A stretch of 64,000 nt of DNA, taken from positions 310,001-374,000 of the forward strand of contig NZ_AMXN01000004.1 in assembly GCF_000332645.1 (NCBI RefSeq). Direction: 5' to 3'. The notes beneath the pieces were generated by a model. The model ran no database searches and was not told the origin of the DNA. It saw only the letters and a list, made by a program, of their open reading frames with translations. The DNA comes from Bacillus inaquosorum KCTC 13429 (GTDB lineage: Bacteria; Bacillota; Bacilli; Bacillales; Bacillaceae). Position numbers and translations under genes: made by a program. This document shows positions 47,011 through 55,335 of this stretch, piece after piece. Each line of letters begins with the position of its first letter. Position 1 is the stretch's first letter.

Positions 47011-49695
47011 TTACTTTTCAACAACAACTTTTACATCTTTGCTTTCTTTTTTGTCTGTATCAGCAGCCGTGACGTAAAGCACCGTTCCGGCTTTTTGTTT
47101 TTTAATTTTCACCGTGAACGTTCCTTTCGCGTCAGCTTTGGCAGAAGCAATGACTTTCTTTGATTTGTTTTTCACTCTGATCGTTGCCTTGCTGTTCGCC
47201 TTCCCTTTCACTGCCGTATCTTTCGTTTTCACAGCATTTACTTTCGGTGTGCCGGAAGGTTTTCCTTTGACGACGACAACTTTATACGATGTTTTCGCAT
47301 CGCCTTTTGTTGCTTTCACATACAAGACTTGATCTTGTTTTTGAGTCGGGATATTGACCTTGAACTTACTGTCTTTTCCGGCTTTGGCGCTGCCGAGTTT
47401 TTTCTTGCCGTTCATCACCTCGATCAGCGTGCCTTCCTTCGCACTTCCTCTGACGGCTGTTTGTGTGCTTTCAAGCTTGTTGACCTTGAGCTGTACATCA
47501 GCTGCGCTGACAGCCTTCATGACATTCAGCCGCCCGTAGCCTGAGTGCCAGTCTATTCCAGGCGTCTTTGGAATGTCAATCGGATCGCCATTATCGTCAT
47601 ACAATTCCTCTTCCCCGCCATCGACGCTTTCAAAGGAAATATCGTCCGCCGTCTTTTTCAAAATATCCTCTGCTTCTGTTCTTTTCAGCTTAGGGTTTTG
47701 AGCAAACAGCAATCCTGCAGCAGCGGCAGCATATGGCGTCGCCATGGATGTTCCGCTCATGTACGTGACATTCCCGTTAGGCACTAAGCTCGGGATATCA
47801 GACCCTGGAGCAGAGATATCCAGACCTTTTCCATAGTTAGAGAAATCCGCGGTCATATCCATGCGGTTCGTTGCTCCGACTGACATCACATATTTAGATG
47901 AAGCAGGATACGATAAGAAATTGGCTCCGTCATTCCCGCTGGCTGCGGCAATTAAGACATTTTTGTCAGCAGCGTATTTCAAAGCAAATTCAATCACGCG
48001 GCTGTAGCCTCCGCCTAAGCTTAAATTAATCACCTTTGCTCCTTTGTCAGCAGCATATTTGATGCCGAGAGCAATTTGTTCAGTATCTCCTGCTCCTGTG
48101 GAATCAAGCACTTTTACCGGGATAATTTTCGCTTTGGCGTTCAAACCAGTCATTGAATAACCGTTATCGCTTTGTGCAGCAATAATGCCGGCGACGTGCG
48201 TCCCATGCCCCTGGTCATCCATTGCGTTGTTATTTCGTCCGACAAAATTACGCCCGAGATCGGTTCTTACTTTTCCTTTTAAATCAGCAAGCGTGCTGTC
48301 CACACCTGTGTCTACTACCGCAATTAATGTATCGTTCAGCTTGCGTTTAGACAGCAATGTGCTGGCAGGCTCGTATTTCACATCCGCATTTTTAATTCCG
48401 CCGTTATCACCATTGTTTTTAAGCGGCCATTGGTACGGGTATTGAATATCCTTTGACAGGCTTTTGTATTCCTGTACAGGTTCTGCAAACTCTACGTTAG
48501 ACATCTTGGATAATGTCGTAGCAGCGCTTTTCACCCGTTTTGCGCTTGCCGTATATGTGCCGTTTTGTTTCTCATCTTTCGGCAGTTCAAATGAGTAGAG
48601 ATTGTCAAACAGTTTCTTTGCCTTTTTCACATTAGAAATGTCTTTTTTCGATTGCGCGCTTGCAGAAAAGCCCTTCATTTCGTTATGTACTGACGAGAGG
48701 CTTTTATTGTCTTTCACCTTGAAAATGACCTTTGTTGTCTGAACTTCACTTTTTGCCGCAATATTGTTTTCTGTTAACACTGCTCCTGCTGTTTTGCCTT
48801 GCAGCTGCTTGATATTTAATCGTTCCGCCTGTATCTTTATCTCCTCTTTAAGGAAAGACGGGACTGATTGTAAAGCTTTATCGTATAGCCGGTTGATTGC
48901 CTTTTGATCCTTTTCAGTAATCTTATATGAAGATGACACACCGTTTTCTGACACATCATCAAACAACGGCTTTAATGTCACAAGATCCTGATAAATTTCA
49001 TTTCTCGCTGTTTTATTGAGTGCGAGCTTTGCCACGATAAACGGCGCCGCTTTGTAGTAAAGGCTAGTCAGCTCTTTGCCTTCTGCTGTTTGGCTCAGCT
49101 GCTCATCACGTATCGCTCTCAGCTTGTCCAGGATGCTTTTTCCCGATTTTTTCTGATCGACACTCATTTCCACCGGACAAGCTTCTTCCTCTTCTAAATC
49201 TGACGGCTGCTTTTTGGTGCCTTTATATCCAATCGTATACTTGGCTTCCGCAGCTGCTTCTGCCGTTCCGCCGTCCTCTGGTTCTTCTTCACCTAGATAT
49301 TCAACTTTTACATAGTAAGGGCCGCTCCACGCGTATGGAAAATTGATTTCGCTTTTTCCATCCTCCGCTGTGTAAGAACGGTACATCTCAAACGTTTCAT
49401 CTTTAAGCGCTTTTTCCATACTTGGATATACAGATACATTCAGTGCTGAATCACTCTTTACGGTCAATGCCATATGTGAATGATTCTGAATATCCACTTT
49501 TCCCGGAGTCACTTTGTACCATTTCACCTGTTCCGGTTCCTTCATGGTGCCTGTCTGTTCTTTGCCGTTTTCCAGAGCCGCCGCCTGATCGATCGCACCG
49601 GCCGCTGCCGCTTTGGTTCCCGGAGAAAAAAGGCTGAAGATCAGTGCAAAAATAAGCACTGCCGCCACAAACGAGCTGAATTTTTTGCGTTTCAT
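47011..49695 (-). CDS. wprA: cell-wall-associated subtilisin-like protease WprA
   Basis: This 894-residue secreted precursor is processed in B. subtilis to wall proteins CWBP23 and CWBP52. It has a signal peptide (cut near TKAAAAG), an N-terminal wall-binding part with a pre-peptidase C-type domain, then an S8 protease domain. The triad is in VVDTGVDSTLADL (Asp), GHGTHVAGI (His) and GTSMATPYAAA (Ser). Two C-terminal bacterial Ig-like repeats rich in lysine (from about residue 735) probably bind the wall. It has its own promoter region behind yisL and takes part in quality control of secreted proteins. Confidence 0.95.
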   Translation of the reverse strand: MKRKKFSSFVAAVLIFALIFSLFSPGTKAAAAGAIDQAAALENGKEQTGTMKEPEQVKWYKVTPGKVDIQNHSHMALTVKSDSALNVSVYPSMEKALKDETFEMYRSYTAEDGKSEINFPYAWSGPYYVKVEYLGEEEPEDGGTAEAAAEAKYTIGYKGTKKQPSDLEEEEACPVEMSVDQKKSGKSILDKLRAIRDEQLSQTAEGKELTSLYYKAAPFIVAKLALNKTARNEIYQDLVTLKPLFDDVSENGVSSSYKITEKDQKAINRLYDKALQSVPSFLKEEIKIQAERLNIKQLQGKTAGAVLTENNIAAKSEVQTTKVIFKVKDNKSLSSVHNEMKGFSASAQSKKDISNVKKAKKLFDNLYSFELPKDEKQNGTYTASAKRVKSAATTLSKMSNVEFAEPVQEYKSLSKDIQYPYQWPLKNNGDNGGIKNADVKYEPASTLLSKRKLNDTLIAVVDTGVDSTLADLKGKVRTDLGRNFVGRNNNAMDDQGHGTHVAGIIAAQSDNGYSMTGLNAKAKIIPVKVLDSTGAGDTEQIALGIKYAADKGAKVINLSLGGGYSRVIEFALKYAADKNVLIAAASGNDGANFLSYPASSKYVMSVGATNRMDMTADFSNYGKGLDISAPGSDIPSLVPNGNVTYMSGTSMATPYAAAAAGLLFAQNPKLKRTEAEDILKKTADDISFESVDGGEEELYDDNGDPIDIPKTPGIDWHSGYGRLNVMKAVSAADVQLKVNKLESTQTAVRGSAKEGTLIEVMNGKKKLGSAKAGKDSKFKVNIPTQKQDQVLYVKATKGDAKTSYKVVVVKGKPSGTPKVNAVKTKDTAVKGKANSKATIRVKNKSKKVIASAKADAKGTFTVKIKKQKAGTVLYVTAADTDKKESKDVKVVVEK

Positions 49696-49815
49696 GATAT
49701 CCCTCCTGCAAAATAATGAATCTACTTGAAGGTATCATAATTTCATAGGACGAGATACCGCTTACAGGGAATTTTAAGGTTATTTTAAATGATTTGGAAT
49801 ATAAGGAGGGAAATA

Positions 49816-49849
49816 TACAAAAACCCGACTCTATCATAGAGCCGGGTTT
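49816..49849 (-). terminator. intrinsic terminator of yisL
   Basis: On the minus strand AAACCCGGCTCTA and TAGAGTCGGGTTT form a stem (one G-U pair) followed by UUG and U-rich sequence. It separates yisL from wprA. Confidence 0.85.
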
Positions 49850-49860
49850 GCGTTTTTCTA

Positions 49861-50217
49861 TTAAAACAATCGAAAACCGATTGGCAAATGCAGGCCGAGC
49901 AGCACTGTCAGCACAAGTACAATGACGAAGCCGATCCATAAGCCTCCGGTTGATTTGTCTTTTTTCTTGCGGATGAGGAGCATTTCCATCAGACCGATGG
50001 TGATAATGCCAAGAATCATTTTTCCGGCGTATTCTCCGTTCCAGTTGGCGAAACGGACAAACAGCTCAGCTCCTGTCAAAATAATAAGGATATAGAATAA
50101 CCGCAGAATCATATGAGTGATTTTTGCGCCCTTCGCACTTTGTGACGAATACAGCGAGTAGCTGACGAAAAGCAGAATCAGCGCTACCACCCATGTTGTA
50201 ATATGTAGGTGTGTCAT
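49861..50217 (-). CDS. yisL: small membrane protein (DUF1516)
   Basis: This 118-residue protein has four hydrophobic helices (about residues 8-25, 33-55, 65-82 and 93-115). LHITTWVVALILLFVSYSL is the conserved N-terminus of the DUF1516 family found across Bacilli. Function unknown. It is a single gene with its own terminator, downstream of yisK behind the yisK terminator. Confidence 0.8.
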   Translation of the reverse strand: MTHLHITTWVVALILLFVSYSLYSSQSAKGAKITHMILRLFYILIILTGAELFVRFANWNGEYAGKMILGIITIGLMEMLLIRKKKDKSTGGLWIGFVIVLVLTVLLGLHLPIGFRLF

Positions 50218-50293
50218 ATATGTTCCCCCTATCAGATAAATTACCCCACTTATAGTACCATGAACTTGTCCTCTGCCACAAAGATAGACTCAG

Positions 50294-50320
50294 AAAAAAC
50301 GGGCGGGTCCGAGTCCGCCC
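50294..50320 (-). terminator. intrinsic terminator of yisK
   Basis: A GGGCGG/CCGCCC stem with an 8-base loop is followed by GUUUUUU on the minus strand. Confidence 0.85.
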
Positions 50321-50331
50321 TCCTGTTTGAT

Positions 50332-51237
50332 TCAGCCGATTTGGTTTGACAGCGTTCCGATCGGGTCAATCGTAATGTCGATTTTGTCACCTGACCGCAA
50401 GAATTTTGGCGGATTAAATCCCTTTCCGACACCAGACGGCGTACCGGTGGCAATGATGTCTCCCGCTTCAAGCGTCATCCCCTTTGAGAGGGTTTCAATT
50501 AATTCTGGAATGGAAAAGATCATATCGCTCGCCGATCCCGATTGGCGCAGCTCGCCGTTGACTCTCGTTTCAACCTTGAGGCGCTCAGGCTCCTGAATCA
50601 ATGATTTATGTACAAGCACGGGTCCCATCGGACATGTCGTATCCAGGCTTTTTCCGATAAAAAACTGCTTATGCCTTTTTTGCAGATCACGCGCCGTGAT
50701 ATCATTCACAATCGTATATCCGAAAATATGGTCATATGCGTCTTCTTTTGATATGCGAGTGCCGCTTTTTCCGATGACGACAGCAAGCTCTCCTTCATAA
50801 TCGAGCTGAGAGGTGACCTCTTCATGGCTGTTTACAATATCACCATGCCCTGTAACCGTTACTGGCGATTTTGTAAACACCATCGGATGCTCCGGAATGT
50901 CAGCCTCGCTTCCCATTTCAATCGCGTGGTCCCTGTAGTTTTTGCCGATGCAGATGACATTTTTTGACGGCTTAGGAATAGGTGCATGAAGCTTCACCTC
51001 AGATAATGAATAAATAAATGATCCCAGCTCATCATTCGGTTTCTTTGCCCACTCTGCCAGTTGCCTTGCATGCGCAACGAATTTATCCCCTTCTGCGATA
51101 CATTCAATCAGCGATCCCGGAATCGTCTCAAGTTCAAACAGTTTTTTTTCAGCCTTTTGCAAATCCATAATTTTATCATCATCAATGATCAGGCCGACAA
51201 ATATTCGGTTGTAAAGTTCCCCTGTCGCAAATTTCAT
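50332..51237 (-). CDS. yisK: fumarylacetoacetate hydrolase-family enzyme (oxaloacetate decarboxylase type)
   Basis: This 301-residue protein has a C-terminal FAH fold. Metal ligands are likely in DYEGELAVVIGKSG and in the E of the preceding strand; GKNYRDHAIEMG and GDIIATGTPSGVGKG are family motifs. B. subtilis YisK has been described as an oxaloacetate decarboxylase that also interacts with the cell-shape protein Mbl. The ATG at 51237 follows GAGGAAT. It is single and diverges from yisJ. Confidence 0.9.
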   Translation of the reverse strand: MKFATGELYNRIFVGLIIDDDKIMDLQKAEKKLFELETIPGSLIECIAEGDKFVAHARQLAEWAKKPNDELGSFIYSLSEVKLHAPIPKPSKNVICIGKNYRDHAIEMGSEADIPEHPMVFTKSPVTVTGHGDIVNSHEEVTSQLDYEGELAVVIGKSGTRISKEDAYDHIFGYTIVNDITARDLQKRHKQFFIGKSLDTTCPMGPVLVHKSLIQEPERLKVETRVNGELRQSGSASDMIFSIPELIETLSKGMTLEAGDIIATGTPSGVGKGFNPPKFLRSGDKIDITIDPIGTLSNQIG

Positions 51238-51340
51238 GTTATTCCTCCATCATCTTTTAAATCAGAATGCTCCTTCATGTATTCTCTGTCGAATGCTGAA
51301 ATCCCTTTTTCTCGTGTCCGTTTTCATTTCGTTTCAGGAC

Positions 51341-51366
51341 GGGCTTGCTGCACATATCATACAAAT
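51341..51366 (+). promoter_or_regulatory. possible sporulation (SigK-type) promoter of yisJ
   Basis: CATACAAAT at 51358-51366 resembles the -10 of mother-cell sigma factors, with AC 17 bases before it (51339-51340). A mother-cell promoter would fit a CotH-like gene. Judged by eye. Confidence 0.4.
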
Positions 51367-51391
51367 GGCGTTTTGAGGAGGAGGAAAGAAT

Positions 51392-52315
51392 ATGGAGAAC
51401 ATACACTTATTTTTTCATCGGCAGCAGCTGAATAGAAAAGGAGCTGCCAAGGGGCTTTTGGTGACAGACCGATCAGTTTCTCCCATTCTTCTCACACAGC
51501 GTGACAGAGCGGAAAAGGCATCCTATGAAATCAGCTGGGAGAAGTCTCTGCTTGGTGAAAACACACTTTTTTTGAATGCGGAACAGGATGACCCGTCATT
51601 GATGCGGCGCAGGCTCGCCTATTGTTTTTTTGATCAGATCGGCGTTCCTGCTCCCGCTGCCTCGTACAGCTTTCTGACCATCAATGGCCAGCCAGAAGGC
51701 ATTTATTTGAGCATCAAGAACCATCTGCTAGCCGATAGGGCAGGTTACCAAGTGAAGACCGCCGATCCGAGGGTTCCGCTGTCCGTTTTCAAAGATGGAT
51801 CTGCCGCGTTCTTACATGAATTTCTCATGCTGATCCGTACAGCTGGAGATGACGAATTAGCTGAGCGCATTAAAATGTATTTGGATGTCAAACTGTTTTT
51901 TCTGTGGCTGATCGGCAGCGCCTGCACCAATCAAGGCTTTTATTACACATTGTGTTTAAACGAATCCGGCCGGCTTCACGTTTCCCCGATAGAGACCAGA
52001 TCGCTTGCCGCACACGGAAGATCTGACGAAGACCCTCTGCTGACTAAAGGGCAGACGCTCTCGTCAAGGCTTCTTTCCATTCCCGCCTTCCGGTCGCAAT
52101 ATCACACGTTAATGAAAAACGTGCTGAATCGGTCGTTTACAATTGAACGATTGTCTCCTTTCATCAGAGATTGGCATCTTGACATTTGTCAAAAGGCTGA
52201 TGATGATCCATTCATAAAAAAAAGCCCCTTGCAATTCGAAAAGGAGCAGACAAATATACTTAGAGAAATAGAGGAGCGGCAGGACTTTTTGCAAGCACAC
52301 TTAGCAAGACTATAG
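51392..52315 (+). CDS. yisJ: CotH-like protein, probable spore coat component
   Basis: This 307-residue protein resembles CotH, the spore coat protein kinase. RRRLAYCFFDQIGVPAPAAS and NGQPEGIYLSIKNHL match the first CotH motif block. In active CotH kinases a DxD-type metal motif appears later as WDxD. Here the equivalent region reads VSPIETRSLAAHG, so the metal ligands may be lost and YisJ could be a pseudokinase. The ATG follows GAGGAGGAGG. A spore coat role is inferred from family and neighbours (yisI, gerP). Confidence 0.75.
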   Translation: MENIHLFFHRQQLNRKGAAKGLLVTDRSVSPILLTQRDRAEKASYEISWEKSLLGENTLFLNAEQDDPSLMRRRLAYCFFDQIGVPAPAASYSFLTINGQPEGIYLSIKNHLLADRAGYQVKTADPRVPLSVFKDGSAAFLHEFLMLIRTAGDDELAERIKMYLDVKLFFLWLIGSACTNQGFYYTLCLNESGRLHVSPIETRSLAAHGRSDEDPLLTKGQTLSSRLLSIPAFRSQYHTLMKNVLNRSFTIERLSPFIRDWHLDICQKADDDPFIKKSPLQFEKEQTNILREIEERQDFLQAHLARL

Positions 52316-52329
52316 TCCTTCCTTCCATA

Positions 52330-52360
52330 AAAAAGCGCAACAAAAATTGTCGCTTTTTCA
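52330..52360 (+). terminator. intrinsic terminator of yisJ
   Basis: AAAAAGCG and CGCTTTTT with inner AAC/TTGT pairs form a hairpin followed by five U. Confidence 0.8.
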
Positions 52361-52457
52361 GTCAAATTGACGAAAGGCAACCTTTTCAGCAAAAATAGGT
52401 TATACTAACGATATCCTGTATTTATCAAAATAAAATTCTAGAATTGGAGATCGTGTA

Positions 52458-52628
52458 ATGAACAGTAAAATTGAAGAAATGAGAATCACACTAATTGAAA
52501 CAGCACAAAAATACGGCATGAATTCAAAGGAGACGATTCAATGCAGCCAAAAGCTGGACAGTCTGCTGAACAGCCGAATTAAAGAAGAAATGATTTTTGG
52601 GGGATATCCTGAAAACTCCCGTATGTGA
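52458..52628 (+). CDS. yisI: Spo0E-like Spo0A-phosphate phosphatase
   Basis: This 56-residue two-helix protein is of the Spo0E family. The signature SQKLDSLLN lies in the second helix. Members remove phosphate from Spo0A-P and hold back sporulation. The start at 52458 is ATG, with GGAGATCGTGTA upstream. It lies between yisJ and gerP and is monocistronic. The length is normal for the family (YnzD and YisI are this short form). Confidence 0.92.
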   Translation: MNSKIEEMRITLIETAQKYGMNSKETIQCSQKLDSLLNSRIKEEMIFGGYPENSRM

Positions 52629-53049
52629 ATCATTTTCTATAACGATTTGAATACACCACATGTAACTCCGCTTTTTGCTCAGCACTTCAGGGATATACCT
52701 CAGGGCGAGAATGTGCCCGCCCAAAAACGGATACCGCAGCACGACATACTCCAAAAAGCATTTCCTACACGCAAAAACACCATAGAAACTGAAACAAAAA
52801 TCACGCAGGCGGATAGCGGCATCCATCGCCGCATTTCCGCTCAGTTTATTCAATACCCGCTTTTGAAATGTTTAAACATAACGGTCCGAAAAATGCGATC
52901 GCTTACATTTGAAGCCGATATGTCCCCTCTAATTTTCTCTCACACATATGTGCATTTGTCATAAGCTATCGTGAATAGCCCAATTAAAATCAAATTCTAA
53001 TTATACTTTACCTGCCTTTTTTCAATATTTCAACAAAGGATGTGCTCGT
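52629..53049. other. 421-base gap between yisI and gerPA
   Basis: The only supported element here is the SigK-type promoter at 52942-52968. Two open frames cover the gap, a plus one of 105 codons from 52647 and a minus one of 109 codons running to 52524 inside yisI. Neither has a ribosome-binding site or recognisable protein, so I leave them uncalled. A small unannotated sporulation gene cannot be excluded. Confidence 0.5.
52942..52968 (+). promoter_or_regulatory. SigK-type promoter of the gerP operon
   Basis: The -35 AC (52942-52943) is 16 bases before CATAAGCTA (52960-52968), matching the mother-cell SigK pattern AC-N16-CATANNNTA. It lies about 80 bases before gerPA, whose operon is known to be made late in the mother cell. 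Confidence 0.75.
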
Positions 53050-53271
53050 ATGCCGGCCATTGTCGGAGCGTTTAAAATTAATGCGATTGGTACGAGCGGA
53101 GTCATTCACATCGGGGACTGTATTACGATTTCTCCTCAGGCCGAGGTCAGAACGTTTGCCGGTGCGGGCAGTTTTAATACCGGTGACAGCCTCAAGGTGA
53201 TGAATTACAAAAACGCGACGAATGTGTATGACAACGATGCAGTTGATCAGCCGATCGTAGGGAATGCGTAA
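53050..53271 (+). CDS. gerPA: spore germination protein GerPA
   Basis: This 73-residue coat protein is needed for small germinants to pass through the spore coat. [14 protein letters not shown] opens it, as in gerPF, followed by [15 protein letters not shown] and a C-terminal Asp/Asn-rich tail ending VGNA. AAAGGATGTG lies upstream of the ATG. It is the first gene of the operon and a paralogue of gerPF. Confidence 0.95.
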   Translation: MPAIVGAFKINAIGTSGVIHIGDCITISPQAEVRTFAGAGSFNTGDSLKVMNYKNATNVYDNDAVDQPIVGNA

Positions 53272-53284
53272 AGGAGTGTGCTTC

Positions 53285-53518
53285 ATGAACTTTTATATTA
53301 ATCAAACCATTCAAATTAACTATCTCCGGCTGGAATCAATCAGCAACTCCTCCATTCTGCAAATCGGAAGCGCCGGGTCCATTAAATCGCTTTCTAACCT
53401 GTACAATACAGGCAGCTATGTAGAAGCGGCCCCCGAGGTTTCCGCTCAGGGGGAGCCAGTTGAATTAGATGAGCCCGATACAGGAACATTGGTCCCGCTC
53501 CAGCCTCCTGGCCGTTAA
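53285..53518 (+). CDS. gerPB: spore germination protein GerPB
   Basis: This 77-residue protein has SISNSSILQIGSAGSIKSLS in the first half, the same beta motif as the other GerP proteins, and a Glu/Pro-rich tail. I chose ATG 53285 behind AAGGAG; an upstream in-frame start lies in gerPA. It is followed by gerPC after 23 bases. Confidence 0.94.
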   Translation: MNFYINQTIQINYLRLESISNSSILQIGSAGSIKSLSNLYNTGSYVEAAPEVSAQGEPVELDEPDTGTLVPLQPPGR

Positions 53519-53541
53519 TCATATGAAAGAGGTGAAAGAAC

Positions 53542-54159
53542 ATGTATGACCAATCTGTTTCCTCTTACTTGCAAAACTTGAATTCCTTCGTTCAGCAGCA
53601 GGCGCTTCATATTCAGCAGCTCGAACGGCAGCTGAAAGAGATTCAAGCTGAAATGAATACGATGAAACAGCGGCCGGCCACTACCATTGAGCGTGTGGAG
53701 TATAAATTTGATCAGCTGAAAATCGAAAGGCTCGACGGGACATTGAATATCGGTTTAAATCCGACAGACCCGAACAGCGTCCAAAATTTTGAAGTCAGCC
53801 AAACGGCACCTGAAATCGGGATGATGCAGCAGGAAGAGAGCGCCCAGCTCATGCAGCAGATCCGCCAGAATGTCGACATGTACTTAACCGAGGAAATCCC
53901 AAATGTGTTGGAGCAGCTTGAAAATCAGTATGACAGCAGGCTTGACGATACAAACAGGCATCATGTCATTGAAGACATCAGAAAACAAATGGACAGCCGG
54001 ATTCACTATTATATGTCCCATATCAAAAAAGAAGAAAACACACCGCCTAAACAATATGCAGAACATATCGCTGAGCATGTGAAGCGTGACGTGATCCGTG
54101 CTGTAGAACATTTTCTTGAACATATCCCATCCGAAATGAAAGGAGATGATCAAGCATGA
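53542..54159 (+). CDS. gerPC: spore germination protein GerPC
   Basis: This 205-residue protein is the only GerP protein here without the shared small-protein motif. It starts with a coiled coil (LNSFVQQQALHIQQLERQLK and on to about residue 45), then a middle beta region, then a helical acidic C-terminus. AAGAGGTGAAAG lies before the ATG. It overlaps gerPD by 4 bases. It may act as the structural partner of the small GerP proteins, an inference from its coiled coil. Confidence 0.94.
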   Translation: MYDQSVSSYLQNLNSFVQQQALHIQQLERQLKEIQAEMNTMKQRPATTIERVEYKFDQLKIERLDGTLNIGLNPTDPNSVQNFEVSQTAPEIGMMQQEESAQLMQQIRQNVDMYLTEEIPNVLEQLENQYDSRLDDTNRHHVIEDIRKQMDSRIHYYMSHIKKEENTPPKQYAEHIAEHVKRDVIRAVEHFLEHIPSEMKGDDQA

Positions 54160-54338
54160 TCTTTACAGTCATCAACCGCAACCTGGAAGTCGGGGATATC
54201 CGGATGAATGGTGTATCCAGCTCCTCTGTTTTCCACATCGGAGACACTGAATCTATCTATCTTTCTTCTATTTTCGATACGCCGCCTGAATCTCTTATCA
54301 TCGGGCCGTTTGCTCCGCTGCCGTCGAATAATGCTTAA
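54156..54338 (+). CDS. gerPD: spore germination protein GerPD
   Basis: This 60-residue protein is almost entirely the shared GerP motif: [20 protein letters not shown] followed by [12 protein letters not shown], with a Pro-rich end. The ATG overlaps the gerPC stop (ATGA), and its own stop overlaps gerPE by eight bases. Confidence 0.93.
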   Translation: MIFTVINRNLEVGDIRMNGVSSSSVFHIGDTESIYLSSIFDTPPESLIIGPFAPLPSNNA

Positions 54339-54732
54339 GCGTATTTCCCGCATCAGGCTGATTAAATTTAACTCTCTTGGAATATCAAGTGTGTTTCAAG
54401 TTGGCGATACAAACGAAATCGATATGAAGATAAAAGTACTGGCTGTTCAGCGCTCGCTTTCAACGTTTTATGAAAATGAAGGTTCATTTAACAGAAAGGA
54501 GTACCAGATCTTTCAGCAGCAGGCAGTGAAGCCGATTCCCGAAACAGGTGTACAAAGCGCATTTTGCCACGAAGTGCCGGTCATTCATGTACGCAGCATC
54601 AAAATTCAAGGGGTCTCATCCTCTTCTGTTTTTCATGCGGGGGCGGCTTCGCATGTCCGCGGCGATGCGAGAATCAAACATATTAGACAGATTCAGTCAC
54701 CGCGCTCACAATCGCCCGCCAAGAGCATATAA
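54331..54732 (+). CDS. gerPE: spore germination protein GerPE
   Basis: This 133-residue protein has two copies of the GerP beta motif: [19 protein letters not shown] near residue 12 and [19 protein letters not shown] near residue 92, joined by a linker. I chose ATG 54331, overlapping gerPD by eight bases; a longer frame from 54208 lies within gerPD. Two copies suggest an internal duplication of a GerPD-like unit. Confidence 0.93.
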   Translation: MLKRISRIRLIKFNSLGISSVFQVGDTNEIDMKIKVLAVQRSLSTFYENEGSFNRKEYQIFQQQAVKPIPETGVQSAFCHEVPVIHVRSIKIQGVSSSSVFHAGAASHVRGDARIKHIRQIQSPRSQSPAKSI

Positions 54733-54763
54733 TAAACAGAGACTTCGATAAAGGGTGTCGTTT

Positions 54764-54982
54764 ATGCCAGCAATTGTCGGGCCTATAGCTATCAATTCCA
54801 TATCGGGCGGAGTCGTAAACTTTGGTGATTCCTTTTACCTATCTCCGAAAAGCTCTTCAAAATCTGCGCTCGGTTCGGGAGCAGGAAACACGGGAGATTT
54901 CCTTCTATTAAACAATGCAATCAACGCGACAAATTATATAGACCCCGATGTCAGTGATCAGGATATGGTTGGAAATGGATAA
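54764..54982 (+). CDS. gerPF: spore germination protein GerPF
   Basis: This 72-residue paralogue of GerPA begins MPAIVGPIAINSISGGVVNF and has the same GD motif and a C-terminus ending VGNG. AAGGGTG lies upstream of the ATG; an in-frame GTG at 54755 overlaps that site. It is the last gene of the operon. The convergent yisB frame overlaps its last 32 bases in this strain. Confidence 0.95.
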   Translation: MPAIVGPIAINSISGGVVNFGDSFYLSPKSSSKSALGSGAGNTGDFLLLNNAINATNYIDPDVSDQDMVGNG

Positions 54983-55322
54983 AAGCAGCCGCTCTGCAAA
55001 GAGAGGGCTGCTTTTTGGTCATTTTTTCTTTTTTTCGTTCATTTGATTTCTTTGTTTTGATCAGCTTCTCAGGCGGCTGTTTTCTGATCCATTTGACAAA
55101 CCGGGCAAGCTGCGGATCGCTTCTGAGTTCATCTATTCCGTTTAAGCGAACCGCAAGCTCTTGATTTGTATATAAGGCATGAATCTGTTTATGGCAAGGA
55201 ATACAGAGCATCGCTGTCGGCAGGAACGTTCCGCCTTCTTCCTTCGGTGTGAGATGGTGCTCTGTCAGCTGGACATCGCTTCGGCCGCACAGCTCACATA
55301 TTCCGGCAGTCTGCTTTGCCAT
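54951..55322 (-). CDS. yisB: HNH endonuclease-like protein, extended at its C-terminus
   Basis: This 123-residue protein has a compact HNH domain: CELCGRSDVQLTEHHLTP and MLCIPCHKQIH give two zinc CxxC pairs and the catalytic histidines. After a lysine-rich stretch (KKSNERKKEKMTKK), the frame runs through the terminator at 54981-55015 into the 3' end of gerPF. The last residues do not look like protein design. One fewer T in the T-runs at 55022-55027 or 55029-55035 would stop the frame at 100 codons, before the hairpin. It lies next to the addAB-sbcDC repair genes, after sbcC in the other order. Cellular role unknown. Confidence 0.75.
   Translation of the reverse strand: MAKQTAGICELCGRSDVQLTEHHLTPKEEGGTFLPTAMLCIPCHKQIHALYTNQELAVRLNGIDELRSDPQLARFVKWIRKQPPEKLIKTKKSNERKKEKMTKKQPSLCRAAAFIHFQPYPDH
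54981..55015. terminator. bidirectional terminator between gerPF and yisB
   Basis: AAAAGCAGCC pairs with GGCTGCTTTT, with U tails on both strands. The yisB frame crosses it. Confidence 0.88.
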
Positions 55323-55335
55323 ATTCGGTCCTCCC

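Noticed and set aside
52524-52964. Two frames of about 105 codons on opposite strands in the yisI-gerPA gap
   Set aside because: Neither has a ribosome-binding site or family features, and one runs antisense through yisI.
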